Program-made: the position numbers and the translations under genes
DNA from: Climacteris rufus
Taxonomy: Eukaryota > Chordata > Aves > Passeriformes > Climacteridae
DNA length: 64,000 bases
Direction of reading: 5' to 3'
Assembly: GCA_013398175.1 (NCBI GenBank)
Contig: VZRZ01006595.1
Span: 1,124,381-1,188,380 of the forward strand
Part shown: piece after piece, positions 24,704 to 37,335 of the stretch
Layout: every line of letters begins with the position of its first letter
Numbering within the stretch: position 1 is the first letter of the stretch
The notes under the pieces: generated by a model
Told to the model about the DNA's origin: nothing
Databases searched by the model: none
The model's input: the letters and a program-made list of their open reading frames with translations, nothing else

Positions 24704-25344
24704 AGCAATACAACACATAAATAAAGAACCTAAAGAACCCAGCAAGGTAAAGTATGGGAAACACAGGACAAGGCAATATTTTATCTCTTTCTCCTGCTAT
24801 CAGCCTTCATTCAGATGTACCATGAAAGCTGCGTACAGAATCTCTACTATTGTCCAGCCTTCTTGAGCTGTGTTCATCTAATCAAATGTAAGGAAAAAAA
24901 AGGATAAATAGCAACAAAATAAAGCAGACTGGAAAAGGCAGAATTGGGCTGAGAATATAAACAGAGAAGAGAAAAAAACCACAGAGAACTGAAATCAAGA
25001 AAGAGACAACAATAAGGGAGGGACTGGAAGACAGAACACAACAAACCTCTTATACACATATTCACTGGGCATCTCTTAAAAGAAGGCTGTTGCTATGCTA
25101 CTTGGTGCTATGGCAGTCATCAAAATAAGATCCAATTGAACACATTAGTTCCTGAGAGTTGAATGTGATGTTACACTTGAAAAGATTTGCATTTCTATTA
25201 ATTTTTAACCAAGTTATTACCAGCACATTCATTGTCCAAACATTCTAAAAGGAAAACACATAACTGATGGCAGATACCTTTTACAAAGAGCAACTGCAGA
25301 CTGGTTTTCCCCCACCTCCTCTTTTACAAACTAGTAATGAAATT

Positions 25345-25361
25345 AAAAAAAAAAAAAAAAA
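25345..25361 (+). repeat. Poly(A) run, 17 bp
   Basis: Seventeen consecutive A with no retrocopy features upstream. Confidence 0.85.
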
Positions 25362-25477
25362 TCAAGTCGTTTTTCCTTTCTATTATCAACATTGCTTCAG
25401 CCTTCAGATCAAGTTTCTTCTTACCAAAGCCACATGCATTGAAGGTTGTCCCTGATTAGTTCTGCTGTTTCTTGCAG

Positions 25478-25514
25478 CATTTGAAGGTAACAAAGACATT
25501 TGAAGGTAACAAAG
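25478..25514 (+). repeat. Tandem duplication, 19-bp unit, two copies
   Basis: 'catttgaaggtaacaaaga' at 25478-25496 is repeated at 25497-25514 up to its last base. The copies are identical over the shared length, so the duplication is recent. Confidence 0.92.
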
Positions 25515-26014
25515 GTCTGATAAAACTGAGGAGGGCAGATTCAAATATTGGATTCCAGTTGGTTTACATAAATTTGGGGTCAAGTGGATATTTCATCAGT
25601 GACCATGTACTGGACATTTTCAAGGCCACCACAAAAATAAAACTGCATTTTCTGTGCGTCTATGTATGTGTATATACATAAAATGTGTTTCAAACTAAAA
25701 ATCAAGAAATACTTGCAACTTCCATTACAAGGTACTTTGAATATTCATATTAAATCTAATTTCATAGAGCTTGCTCTAAGTGTTAATGCAGAAGACATGT
25801 TCAAAGTGTGTTTGGATTTTCTCAGCAGACCCATATCCCAAGGGCCAAAGTTCACACAATAGGACCCAAGAAAATTAAAGTTCACTTCCTCACTTAAACA
25901 TGCCTTTCCAAAACAAAGAACACAAGCCAATTGGGGTATTTTCCTTTCTCAGAAGAAAAGTGAAAGACACCCAGATAACCAAAATTCACATCATGACCAT
26001 GAACCAAAACAACT

Positions 26015-26036
26015 GGGGGGAAAAAAAAAAAAAAAA
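26015..26036 (+). repeat. G6-A16 homopurine run
   Basis: Six G followed by sixteen A. This is a homopurine low-complexity tract and likely a sequencing and slippage hotspot. Confidence 0.85.
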
Positions 26037-27952
26037 GTTTTGTTCCTTGCTTGGTAACAGGAGTGCTGCAAACCAACAAGAGAGCAGTTGTTCTCCTCTG
26101 CCTTCTTGTACACTCTGCTGCATCATTCATTTGCTAACCTAGCAATTAGTTTTTCAGACCTTCTGGCAACATAATGCAAGCAGTGCCAAAAAACCCAACA
26201 AAAGAATATTCAAGACTCTGAAGGTTAATCAAAGAACAGAGGCAACAGAATATAGACACACACAAATTAATGCCAAGACTGAAGATGGTTGTCACAATTT
26301 CTGAGCAACAAGGGGTTAACATTTCCAAATGATAAACCAATAATCAGCAGAGAACCTTCAAATGCTTGTTCCTTAAAGTTTTAAAGTTTCTAAATTACTA
26401 AACATATTTTCATTAATAAAGGTCAGACTACTTAACTAACCTGTATGGCATTACAGTATGCTTTATACCAATAAATTCCCACTTCTTCTGTAATGTACTT
26501 GGATAAAATCCACCATAGCCCTGAAATAAAGCAGCATTTTTATAAGGGCATGTTTTGCATATTTGAGGCTCAAATTAAATATTCAGAATAGTACTTCATA
26601 GTTTGCCAACATTAACTAGCTTTGCATCTAATAAAGCAAACAGCTCTACTGATTTTAGTAAAAGTAGGGCCTGCTAATGGCAACTGGACTTTTCTCCTTT
26701 CCCTATGCTCATGTTTCACCTTTAAAGCAATGCTGAATTATAAGTATCTATCCCAATATCTCAAAAATCCCAACAGGAATGCCAAGGGTACTTTAACCTG
26801 CACAGTAATACTTATAAATGCTAGATATTTTAAAAGCATATTTTCTATATTGCTTTTCTACAACACCTGAAGAATTTTTAGCACACTCAAGGGAGCTACA
26901 ACTGAATACCCATTTTAATAACTTTTCCTCCATGAGATGCTTTTAAAAATTACAGTCTAAATAAAATTCAAAAATAAGCTTTTGGTATATTCCCTTGCAC
27001 TGAATTTACTGAACAGTTCCCATATATTAAACCCAGAATACTCTCTCTTCTTCCCCAACTTGGACTTCTTTTTGTAGCCTTCTTCCTAAGCCACTACTGC
27101 ATAAAGTTTAAGATTTGCAAATCTGACTGCTCAAACTGAGAAGGTCACCTAGAGACCTTCACTTCTAAGTCTGTATCCATCTATAGTTAATAGTTAAGCA
27201 GGGGAAAACATTCATACTTCATTCTCCATAGAAGGGGGCTGCAAAGGAGAGATTGCAAGTTACAGCACATTCTCACAGGTAGGAAAGACTTAGTAGCACA
27301 AACGAGTTTTATGACACTTTTAGAAGAACTCTCCTCAATTTCTCAATTACTTTTTTCTTCATATTATCATTGCAGTTCTACTCCTCTTGCACCTTCCAAA
27401 AACTCCCTTTTAGAGAAAAGGAAGAAAGAACCACCTTTTAAACCAGCCGATCCCTTCAAACACTAGAATACTGACAGTGTTTGCAGTGTTTTGCATTGAG
27501 TACTTTGCATGCTCATCTTTATTTCAATTTTAAAACTTGCAGATGACAGCATTTACAGATTGCCTAGTGATCCAAGAGCTTAGTCTTCATTATTACTGTA
27601 CTACCTAGAGATTAATATTACAATTTTTTTTTAATTCTGTGTAGCAGATACAATCTGCCATGTTCTTGTTCTTTCATGCCTTTTTCCTATGATACAGAGT
27701 AGTTTTAGTTTTTGATTATTGGGGATCTTAAGTTTCCACGAAGACAAAACAAAAAGAACTACATACTCCATAAAATCTTTAAACCTCTCTACTGAGTTTT
27801 ACATGGTTCCAGAATGGTCAGGTGGTCTCAAGAACTGGTTTGGAAACTCTCTTGGATTTAAATGCTAATTAAACACAATGACATCCTTTATGGTTCAAGC
27901 CACCCTTCCCCGAGTGATAGATCACTAGACCTTGGAACTATATTCTGATGAG

Positions 27953-27988
27953 CTTCGCTACATCCTTCGCTACATCCTTCGCTTTATC
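27953..27988 (+). repeat. 12-bp minisatellite, three copies
   Basis: The unit cttcgctacatc occurs at 27953 and 27965, and as cttcgctttatc at 27977. Each unit contains a CpG, unusual for this CpG-poor sequence. The first two copies are identical. Confidence 0.92.
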
Positions 27989-28618
27989 CTTTTATTCTTT
28001 TCCAGGGTACTGATGCTGAACATCCCACAGGAAACAAAACACAAAGGCTAGAGACGTTTCTGCTCTGGCCTAACAAAGACATTGTTAAATTAGAGATCAT
28101 AGCCTAAAATACAGTATTAAAAATATATAAATCTCTGGTGGAAAAGAAACAAAACACACTTGCATGCTTGCAGACATTTGTTGGCAAACAGACTGACTCA
28201 AAGAGACACTTCTACATTCCTTTTTAATATTACTGTCTTAGCTGGTCACGTAACCAGCATGTCTCCTGCAAGAAAACCCTGACTTCATGTTGTTACTTTA
28301 ATTCACTTATCTCCACTGGGTGGCCTTTATTTTGAATTTGTATGCACCATGATACTGGCCCAGTTTAAACTCCCTGAGTAACACTGTAACAGAGTTTCTG
28401 GCAAGATTAATGGGAAGTGGATTTTTGGAAAACCCTTTAAGCACTTTCTTTGTAAATGGCCACAGGATGCTTAATGAAAAAAGAAGCATTTCTCACAAGT
28501 CAGCTTTTCTGTGTTGAACTTGAATAGAGGTCTAAGATCCTTACATTCCAGAGGTTACATAAGGATTTTGCCTTAGAGTTCACCTTGTGTATACAGAAAA
28601 CACTAGAAAAATACTTAA

Positions 28619-28912
28619 TCATAGAATGGTTTGGGCTAGAAAGGACCTTAAAGAACATCTATTTCAAACTCCCCTGCCATGGGCAGGGACACCTTCCACC
28701 AGAGCAGGTGCTCAGAGCTCCATCCAACCTGGCCTTGAACACTGCCAGGGATGGGGCATCCACAACTTCCCTAGGCAGCCTGTGCCAGTGCTTCAAAACC
28801 CTCACAGTAGAGAATTTCTTTCTAACATATAATGTGAGCCTACTCTCTCTCAGTTTGAAGCCACTCCCCCTTGTCTTGTCACTACATGCCTTTGTAAATT
28901 GTCTCTCCATTA
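28619..28912 (-). mobile_element. CR1 LINE 3' fragment, well preserved, antisense
   Basis: It begins with the reverse-complemented CR1 tail 'tcatagaatggtttgggcta' and continues through 'gccatgggcagggacacctt', 'ccatccaacctggccttgaa', 'gatggggcatccacaacttc', 'gcagcctgtgccagtgcttc' and 'agccactcccccttgtcttg', close to the avian CR1 consensus. The element is on the minus strand, about 290 bp long and severely 5' truncated. Read on its sense strand it encodes the familiar CR1 translation artefact with the words HWHRLPREVV and PSLAVFKARLDGAL. Open frames of 80-150 codons over this stretch are shadows of the repeat. It is the least diverged CR1 in the window and therefore probably the youngest. Confidence 0.96.
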
Positions 28913-31900
28913 AGAGGTCATATCAAAAATATTTAATTCCTAAGGTTCATTTTCAGGAGGTTGGTTTTATTTTCAGAACACACAAAAAGCAACTGGCTCA
29001 GTTGCAACTATCTCTAAGTAAAAGTATTTTACAAAGTTAATTTACAATAGCATATTGAACTGTGAAGTTGCCAATTTGCAAGTATTTTGTGAAACCCATA
29101 TAATTAAAGTATCTCTATGGAAATGTTAGGTTTTCATAATTTCACCAAGGACACGCCCCCATGACATCACTTCCTAACTGATCTGGGAAAAGAGAAGCAG
29201 CATCTCATCTTAGCCCCTTCAGCTACATTTTCTTTCCACTCTCCTGAGGTCACAAATGATTTCTCATTTCCCTTTACTTACTAGTGTCTCTTTTAATAGA
29301 GACAAAGGGAAAAAAAAGTTAAAATCATTAACATAATTTCCTTTCCCTATTAATTGTCCCAGAAACACTGTTCATCATTTTGGGATAGATATTTCCAAGA
29401 CAGGCAGCAGGCTTCAGCTAACAGTCTCCCCAGCAGGATCAAGAATGGATTGTGAGCACCAGAAATTTCACTACAGTCACAAATCTCAACAAGCAAAAAC
29501 TACAGCTGTGTCGTTACAGTTATCAAAAAATGCATAAATCTTGCATTCAATAGTGCCTGGAAACCAATTTTAGAACAAGCCTCTTATTCAGACACATGGA
29601 AAACACTTTCAGAGGCAAGAAAGAAGGGATTGATTTTTAGGCAAAAATATAAAAATCTGAAGAGCATCTAAGTACTGAAGTGAATCATGCAAGTATTGAA
29701 AGCCTGATCTCCTGTGGTTTACTGTGATACAAACCTGATCTGGGATTCCCACGTAGTTTTCTGTCTTCTAGCAACAGAGGACCAACTCTTGACATCAACC
29801 AGTGATAAATTCTATATATCACATGGCATGGCAAATTAGCTACAGAGCACTAATGGAATAGAAAAATAATAATAAAAAAAGCCTTTTAAAATTATTTCTA
29901 CAGTCTTCCAAAAGGCCTTTAAAAATGGAATACTGTCAGACTTACTGCCTTCAAAGGAAAATTAGCTAATTCTAGTTTATGTTGCATTCAAGACTGCATT
30001 TTATGACCTAATGATGGCTTTTACCAGAAGAAAATAAGCAGGCTCCATACTCTGACAGTAAACTTTCATTTTATAATTTTAGCAGGAAATTTCACTCACT
30101 GTACCATGTAACATGCTATAATTGTCTCACATGAAATAGCAATACCAGCTTCTGCTGTATGTTCCAGGAAGATGAGAACTGGATTTCAGGTGCATAATGA
30201 GCTTCTCCTACCAAAGAGCTTTACAGCCTTCTGAGTTCAATGTCAATATTGTTGTAAAGTGCAAGGGAGCCCAGTATTTAGCTTTGTTTCTAACTGCTCT
30301 CACAACAGGAATTTGTAACTCAGAAGAAAAACCCATTGGTGAAAACAGTAAGGTGAGCTACTGCTTCCAAAGAAAAATAGGTGTCAAACACATTCATGAT
30401 GTAACTCCAATTTGGATCATTCTGGAAGACCAAAGGGTTCAATAAATTACGAGTTGCACAAGTAATTCATCTTGGCTTGAAGCAGCAGTCACCATTACCT
30501 CCTGCTAAAGTAAAATTCCTTAAGGCTAACAACATGCTCTTTCTCACCTAATTCCCCTGTAGCAGAATGTTTACTTACAGGTAGATCATTTTTCACTGGC
30601 TTCCAATTTCAGAAATGCATTCAAGGAGCAAAAAAACAAAGATTGGATTTTGTCTTGCATGCTTAGTCACCCAGCAATCAAATAAGCCATTGGCAAACAG
30701 TCTCCAAAAGAACTATGGTCAACTGCAAAATGTTCAAACAGCCAATCCAGCCATAATGACAACCTCAGAAACTAATGACAAATGCAATTATTAAGCTTGT
30801 ATGCATGTTTAAGAATTACAAATGATCTAGCTAGTTGTTTTGAGTAATAAACACAAATTTAACTCCATTAAGCCAAACCTTGTAGTTCAAATCTACTTTC
30901 ATGACTTTCAAGTGAATACCAGTCTCTCTGCAGTTAAGAAGCACATATCAGAAATGCCAGGTTTTTGAAGACTTTCATGGATCTCAGCCCCAAGCAAGTT
31001 TATTAGGTCCCAGAAACTGCAGGTAAAGCCACAGTTTCATAAGCTGCCTAAACAGATTCAGAGGTGTGTGAAAGCAAGTTGATCTGCCTTCACCATGCAC
31101 TCAACAGCATCTCTTCTCCTACAGACGCTGTCATCCTGCTACATGGCAACACAGACCAATGAAAGGGCTGACCAGGCTAACTTCAAACAATGATTAAAAA
31201 TATCTAAAATATCTTTTTGAAACTTGGCCTGGTTGCAAAGCTCACCTACTTGTGGGAAGCATCATGGACCTGCAGTCATGCACAGGGAGAAGAGGAAAGC
31301 GATTCTCAGGCAAGAAGCCCCCAGCTGACAATTTTGGTGTTTTTCACTCAGACAGGCAGCCCAATGAAGTAGTTACCTGGCCAAAGTGGCATGGGCTTAT
31401 GTTTACATGAAAGAACATTGTTACAGGTAATTTACTGAAACCCTTAAAATCTGCATTCAAGTGAGTAGCTCTGTCACATACTTCTGCAGGCCAGGTGAGT
31501 GATTTTTATCCTTTTATGCAACAGTGTCCTGTTTCTGAGAGGACAGCCACCACAGCAAAACTAGTTTACAGATTTTATTTGTACAGTCATCTGCTGTCTT
31601 CTGATTTTGCCAGGACAGCTGCCTGAGCAACAAGGTCCCAGGTTCTATTGCATTTCTTGACCATCAGCCTATAGTATATAAGACTTTTTTAGAAATCAAT
31701 TTTTTTTCAAATTGTGGTAACCAAATTAAAGTCAAGCAGATATAAAATGGTTAAGAAATGTATTTGCTTCCCCTTTCCCCTCCTCCAAGTCTGTCAGTCC
31801 ATTTTACATAACAGGAATGTTCTAGTCATCCCTCAAATACCACAAACCTACTCTGAGTGGTAGCAATTTAAATTAAAACACACTAACCTTTCCTCTTTTA

Positions 31901-34484
31901 TTATTCCCTTCTCTTGTATTACATGGATTTGCTTCATTTGTCTTCTTCAAACTAAAACAAGCCTAGCATTGAGAACAAACACTGTGTCCTTGCATACAAC
32001 TATGAAAGGTTTTAAACAGTTGTCTCTCTTTCTGGATGAATGCAGAAATCTGACCAAGCTATCCCCCACCATAATGTTTTCAAGCTTTAACACCATAGAC
32101 TGACTGCAGTAGTGTAGAAACTGCAGAGATCCACCACATGCCATCATACCACCATTCATGAAAAAAACACTTAGCAAACACGTTCAGAACTCTTTTCACG
32201 AAACATTTTTCTTCTCCCAGCTTTTCTTCTGCATCCTCTGTGGAAATATGTCTGCTCAGCACCTAGACATTAACGTAACTTTGCCAAACCTCCCTGCTCC
32301 AAGATCCCCTCTGTGCAAATGTGCCTGAACTTACCAGTGCATCCAACTGCATGAGCAGAATTCCTCAGGGTAGTGCTGTGATAGTCCTCAGCTAACTACT
32401 GGATGGAGACAGGAAGGGAGATAGAACAGGAGAAACAAAAAACCCCTCAGTCTCTTTTCTGCAGTAGTTATAATGAAACTTTGATATTTTGCCTACAACT
32501 GAGGCAGGGGTAATAAAATATTTGCTTTATTCCCTGAAAACCTAGTAGTTCTGTATGAAGTCACTAGGCAGTCATATGCGACCCCTTTATCTAATCCCCA
32601 AACTTAAAGAACAAATATTCATCCTCAACAAGATCTAGAAGCAACAGTGAAAAATAAGACAACTGAAATTGGAATATTTAAGCATGTTTAGTTGCTCTTT
32701 TCTTCCTTCCCCTCAGCTAAACAACATTTAATTAAACCCTATTACAAAGCAGAGTAGAACACTTAAGTAGTCTTCAGCAGCTGGTAATGCAAACTCACTG
32801 TTCTGTACCTTGCAACAGGTAATAGTTGTGAGTGTTACCCGAGGAACAAAACCATGCAAATGGAGACGATAGGAGGGCAAGTAAATTCCTAAAACATCAT
32901 CACAAACTCTTGTTCTGTTCTCTAAATATAACTCCTTTCATCTGTGCCTTATCACACTCACATGGAAATGAGTAAAATTTAAATTAAGCATTACAACATG
33001 CAGGCACATACACGCATTCACCCTACTGCAGCACATTTTTGTGCATCCTACCTTTGTTCTTTATTTCCTTTTCAAATTGTAAGGAATTTATCACCAATAT
33101 CTTTATATTGGCTTCAAAACAGTTACAGTGGCTAAAATAACTGAATAAAACCACTTCTTCCATATATAAATGCTGTTTTAAGCCTTTCAGACTCTTCAGA
33201 TCTTCCACCTTTATTAGGCAGATCAGCATTATGCTTATTAAAGCTTCAGGATGCCTTTGAATTTTTCCTGCCTTTTTTCCAAAATGACCAGAAGATTTTT
33301 TATGGATGTGCATTAATTTTCAACATTTTATATGCATTGAGCCAAGTTTTTCAAGTTGATTAAACATCAACTAGAGACATCAGTTTTACTGCTTTTTTTA
33401 AGATTCAGACAACCCACAGTGCTTCCAAGGCATAGGCAAGCACAGAGAATTTGAGAGCATAGGGAGATGAAGGATCAGAAAATTGTGTACTGTGGCTTCC
33501 TCAGTCCCTTCTTTTTAAATTTAGATTGCTGAAAGGATCTAAAGGAAACCATACCATTACAAGAGATATTGCAATGGCTTGAGGTTTCTTGCAGAGAGGG
33601 GGCAGACATACTATGTTTGGCTTTATGTTTTGGGTTTGTTTTTTGCGGGCTTTTTTACCTTTTTGAGTCCTCTATCCCTCTTGCAGATGCTGGCAAGAAT
33701 CACCACTTTTTATTACAGTTAAACACAGGCACAGAGGAAAAGCTTCTGTCCTTTTCTGGAGACTCATCAGGAATACAGTGTTTTTGAAGAGTCATGATGT
33801 AATAGCCTTAAGTCTCCATGCAAATAAATAATGTATTGCTATGCATATAGAGGAAGACAAGTATTCCATTCAGGATGTATCCTTTTACAACATCAGTTAA
33901 TGGCTTTTGAGATCAGCATTAGAACTGCACAAGAACAGCATTTTTGGAAAGAGGAAAGCCATTCAGGAATGAGTCAACTCTCTTACACCATTTCTTAAAA
34001 AATTACAAGTCTTAGTGCAAAGAACAATAATGTGCCCTGAATTTCAATGGCAGATGTAAGGCCTAATGGAAAAAAGGAAAAAAAAAGGCTGTGATAACGG
34101 CATTTACTCAGCTTCCCTCAGCACAGGGATAGCTGAGCAGAGGAAAAGCAATCTAAGACACTGAAGTATTTTTAGGCTGTTACACACCACACCTATGGAC
34201 AGGAACCAAAAGAAGTAAGGCTATAATTGACTACAGAATGTTGTACAATAATCATAGGGTTTGTTATTCTTGAATAGAACTTCCAGATATCCGGTATGTT
34301 CCTCAAAATTCAAAGAAGCTTCCTTTCTACCTACTTCACTATATTACAAGTTATATTACTCCTTTAGGTCTAGTATTAGATTTTTTTTGTTATTACAATG
34401 GATTGGATTATTGCAAATTATTAACAAAAGACTTGCAAGTCTATCACGGGATTCTGGAACAGACAGACATGAAATAGCGAACAT
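28913..34484. other. AT-rich non-coding stretch, no gene recognised
   Basis: Unique sequence with no recognised repeat. One short segment at 30309-30352 has good splice-like ends on the plus strand (see findings). Nothing else is supported. Confidence 0.5.
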
Positions 34485-34527
34485 GGGACTAGAAAGGATG
34501 TCCTGGGTCACCAATTTCACTCTCTAA
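34485..34527 (-). mobile_element. Possible CR1 3'-end relic
   Basis: 'gggactagaaaggatgtcct' followed by 'gggtcaccaatttcactctc' resembles the reverse-complemented CR1 tail of the type 'ggactggaagggacctc..gggtca'. Only about 43 bp align by eye, so this may be chance. Confidence 0.35.
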
Positions 34528-36581
34528 TATTAGAAGTGGTCCACTTACTTTCCTTAATGCATCAGGGGCCAAGTAATAGACACAGGTCTTAATTATGACA
34601 TTCCAACAGTCTTAGTAGTTCAATGGGGCAGAAAAGTGCCCAGCAATGCAGATTCCTCCACCCACACATCTCTAGTTTGTCCCTGCCTTTCATTACTTTG
34701 TCTATGCATATTGATTAAAGAAAGGCTTTAAAGTGAGTACACTATTACTTGTTTTCATCCCAGCAACGACTTGCAAAATGTGAAGCAAAGGTATATGTTC
34801 AGCCCTTAAAACTCTGTCTGCTTTTATGACTCAAAAGAAAATTTACTTCTCAGAGTTAAAAAGCTTTGTCTTCAAAGACAAGATTTTTGAAAGTTCTTTT
34901 TTCATAAGTACCCTGGCTTCCATAGAAGTTAATATTTCAGAGACAGAATGCAATTAGCCATCAACATCATGTTTTCAGTTGTCTTTAAAACAGGTTCTTT
35001 TAAAAAGCCACTACCCCACCACAAAGGTAGATACCACTCTGGACTGCCCAGTGCTTTTCTCTGTAATTGGATATATACCCTACCCAGTTAAATCCATGTC
35101 ACCTTGAGACACAGGAGAGACTGTCTTATTCTAGTCTTTCTTCAAGTCTTCCTTCTCCAAACAAAAATAATACCTGAAAGTATATAAGGTTAAGCTTTCC
35201 TAAGCCTCAAGTTCATATAAATATACTTTTACTGGTCAGCTGTTTGGAATCAGCCAACTGGCTTCATTTTGAAAAAAAGAGATTTATCCTTCTAAAGGCT
35301 ACTTGACAAAAGAAGTTCAGAAAAACACTACAAAATCCTACTTCAATAGCTGTAAGACAGCAGACATTACCAGCAGGAATTCTTGTATATTTATTAATAC
35401 AACAAACTTAACATAGCTTTTTTTTTAAACATTTAGAGTTGCTATGCATGCATTTTCAATAGCTTAAATGAGGAGACACCAGGTAACGTTTTCATGATTA
35501 AAAGCTTTGTGTTAGTTTGAATGCAATGTTATGTTTTCAGAGTTTTTACATGTTCCTTTCAAGAAGTTAATAAAATAAAGCCCATACTATAAATAATAAA
35601 AACCTTTTTTCCTTGGTTGAACCAGCAGAAGGTTTTTTTAAAAAGCCAATGAAATATATTATCCTCTCAAAATCATGTCTTATAACTGAAGCTTAGTTCC
35701 TTCAATTTTTGCAAATAATCTATCAGATACCAGAATCTCTAAGAGCTCTGTATTAATGTACAGAGCAGACAATTAGATGTATACTTACTTCTTAAACTGC
35801 ATATATGAAAACTGTCTAGATGTAAACTGATAGCATAGCAACACAATATCATTTAATCTGAACAATTTTTACAACGTCAACAGCAAAAGTTGTTATGCAC
35901 CCCAAAAGCCTCAGACACTGAGCAAAACTGTATGAGGTTTCTCGAAGAACCAAAATGCCATGCTATATGACTGACAAATAATTAAGGGTAGTAACTCATT
36001 AAACTTGAACAGGTGACTTCATGTTGCTTCCATGACAAACCAGCTATCCAAGCAAGAGCATTTGGAAGTGGGACTCTGCTACTTGCTAGAAATAAGCAGC
36101 CAATATCTCTCTCAGGGTTTTGCATCCTTTTATTGCAAAAGGACTCCTGTTCTACTGGCATTCACCAAGCATCCTGCTAATGAATTGTGAAGAGCAAGCT
36201 AAATATTCAGATCAGGCCTGTATGTAAAAGCAGCAGAGCCGTGCAAAAGCCAGAGGTTGCAAATGACCATGCTCTGTTGTCTACTCCAATTACTCTGAAG
36301 ATATTGTACATTTACTTCCATTCAATTACTTGTTATTCATTCAAGTGTTTCTTTCTATAATACTGAGGTTTAAATAGCATGCATTTAACTGCACCAATGA
36401 AGGTGGCAGATTTTGGTTGTTTAACACAGCTCAGCCATCGTTTCCAAGAGACAAATCATAAGGCAAAATTCTTAAAAAAACCCCAGGTACTCTAGAGCTT
36501 GCTTATCCCCAGCATAAGAAAAAAACCTGACAGGGCACTTAGTGACTGGTGGAAAATTAATTTGGGTCATTCTACAGTACG
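34528..36581. other. AT-rich non-coding stretch, no gene recognised
   Basis: Unique AT-rich DNA with no repeat, RNA or coding feature supported. It leads into the X-box element at 36582. Confidence 0.5.
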
Positions 36582-36595
36582 GTTGCCATGGCAAC
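36582..36595. promoter_or_regulatory. Perfect RFX X-box palindrome
   Basis: GTTGCCATGGCAAC is a perfect 14-bp palindrome and an ideal match to the X-box bound by RFX-family dimers (GTNRCC-N(0-3)-RGYAAC). RFX factors control ciliary genes and, in immune cells, MHC class II genes. No promoter is visible nearby, so a distal enhancer or a chance match are both possible. Confidence 0.6.
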
Positions 36596-36596
36596 T

Positions 36597-36620
36597 GCAT
36601 GCCAAATGTAATAGGCATGC
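36597..36620. repeat. Inverted repeat adjoining the X-box
   Basis: GCATGCC (36597-36603) and GGCATGC (36614-36620) form 7-bp inverted arms around a 10-base spacer, starting one base after the X-box. The right arm lies within AGGCATGCTC, which fits the p53 half-site pattern RRRCWWGYYY. The left arm does not fit it. Confidence 0.7.
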
Positions 36621-37273
36621 TCTTCATCAATGTTAATATAACATCAGCCATTCTTCACAAATTTTTAATCAATCTAAAACAAAGTAAATTTCATAACTAG
36701 ATGTATATTAAAACTTGTATGACCATACAACTTTTGTCTGTCAAGGAAAAAATGTCATCACCTCTTTCTTGTGCATACAGTAATCTGTCACATCATTTTA
36801 ATTTCCTGACAAAATTTCCACACCTAAATGTCACAGAAAAATAAGCACATCTGACCAGAAGTAGAGGGGGAAGGGTCAACTTGAGGGAAGGTTTTTTCCT
36901 TGGATGCATGAATTTAATACCTGTGCTTTTTTTACAGTAAGGCCCTGGGCTAAAAATCAAAATTCAGTAACACCAGCTTAAACCAAAACAACTCTGCTGG
37001 CTTTACACAAGTAAAACACAACTATCTGACCTCATGTTCAAGTATTTTACAATCTGACCTCAAAAAGATACTTTTGACCAGATGTGGTAGGAAGCTAATG
37101 CCTGGAGCAAAGAGCAGTTTTTACATGTATATACCAAACCTCTTAGCTTCCTTTTTTTTTTTTCTGATTATTATTTTGAGGTGAAATTTCACTGCTTCAG
37201 AGCCTGTTTTAACTCTTAAAACTTAAAGGTGGATGAGCATCTTGAGACTAGACCTTTCTGTCAGCTACAATCA

Positions 37274-37335
37274 CATCACAGAACCAAAAAATGCTTGAGC
37301 TATAAAAAACCTAGGAATCATAGTTTGTGTCCTAG
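37274..37335 (-). mobile_element. Possible decayed CR1 3'-end relic
   Basis: 'atcacagaaccaaaaaatgc', then 'ttgagctataaaaaacctag' and 'gaatcatagtttgtgtcc', can be laid on the reverse-complemented CR1 tail (atcacagaaccatagaatgg, ttgagttggaaggaacctta). About one base in three differs, so this is tentative. Confidence 0.35.

Larger units (their letters stand above)
23641..28618. other. AT-rich non-coding stretch, no gene recognised
   Basis: Downstream flank of the island on the plus side. CpG density falls to background immediately. Contents: a 25-bp duplication (24657-24703), A runs, a 19-bp duplication (25478-25514) and a 12-bp minisatellite (27953-27988). No convincing exon, RNA gene or transposon is seen. 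Confidence 0.5.

Noticed and set aside
28585..29040. Open frames of 81-151 codons on both strands
   Set aside because: They run through the CR1 fragment at 28619-28912 and translate the repeat. No host gene is needed to explain them.
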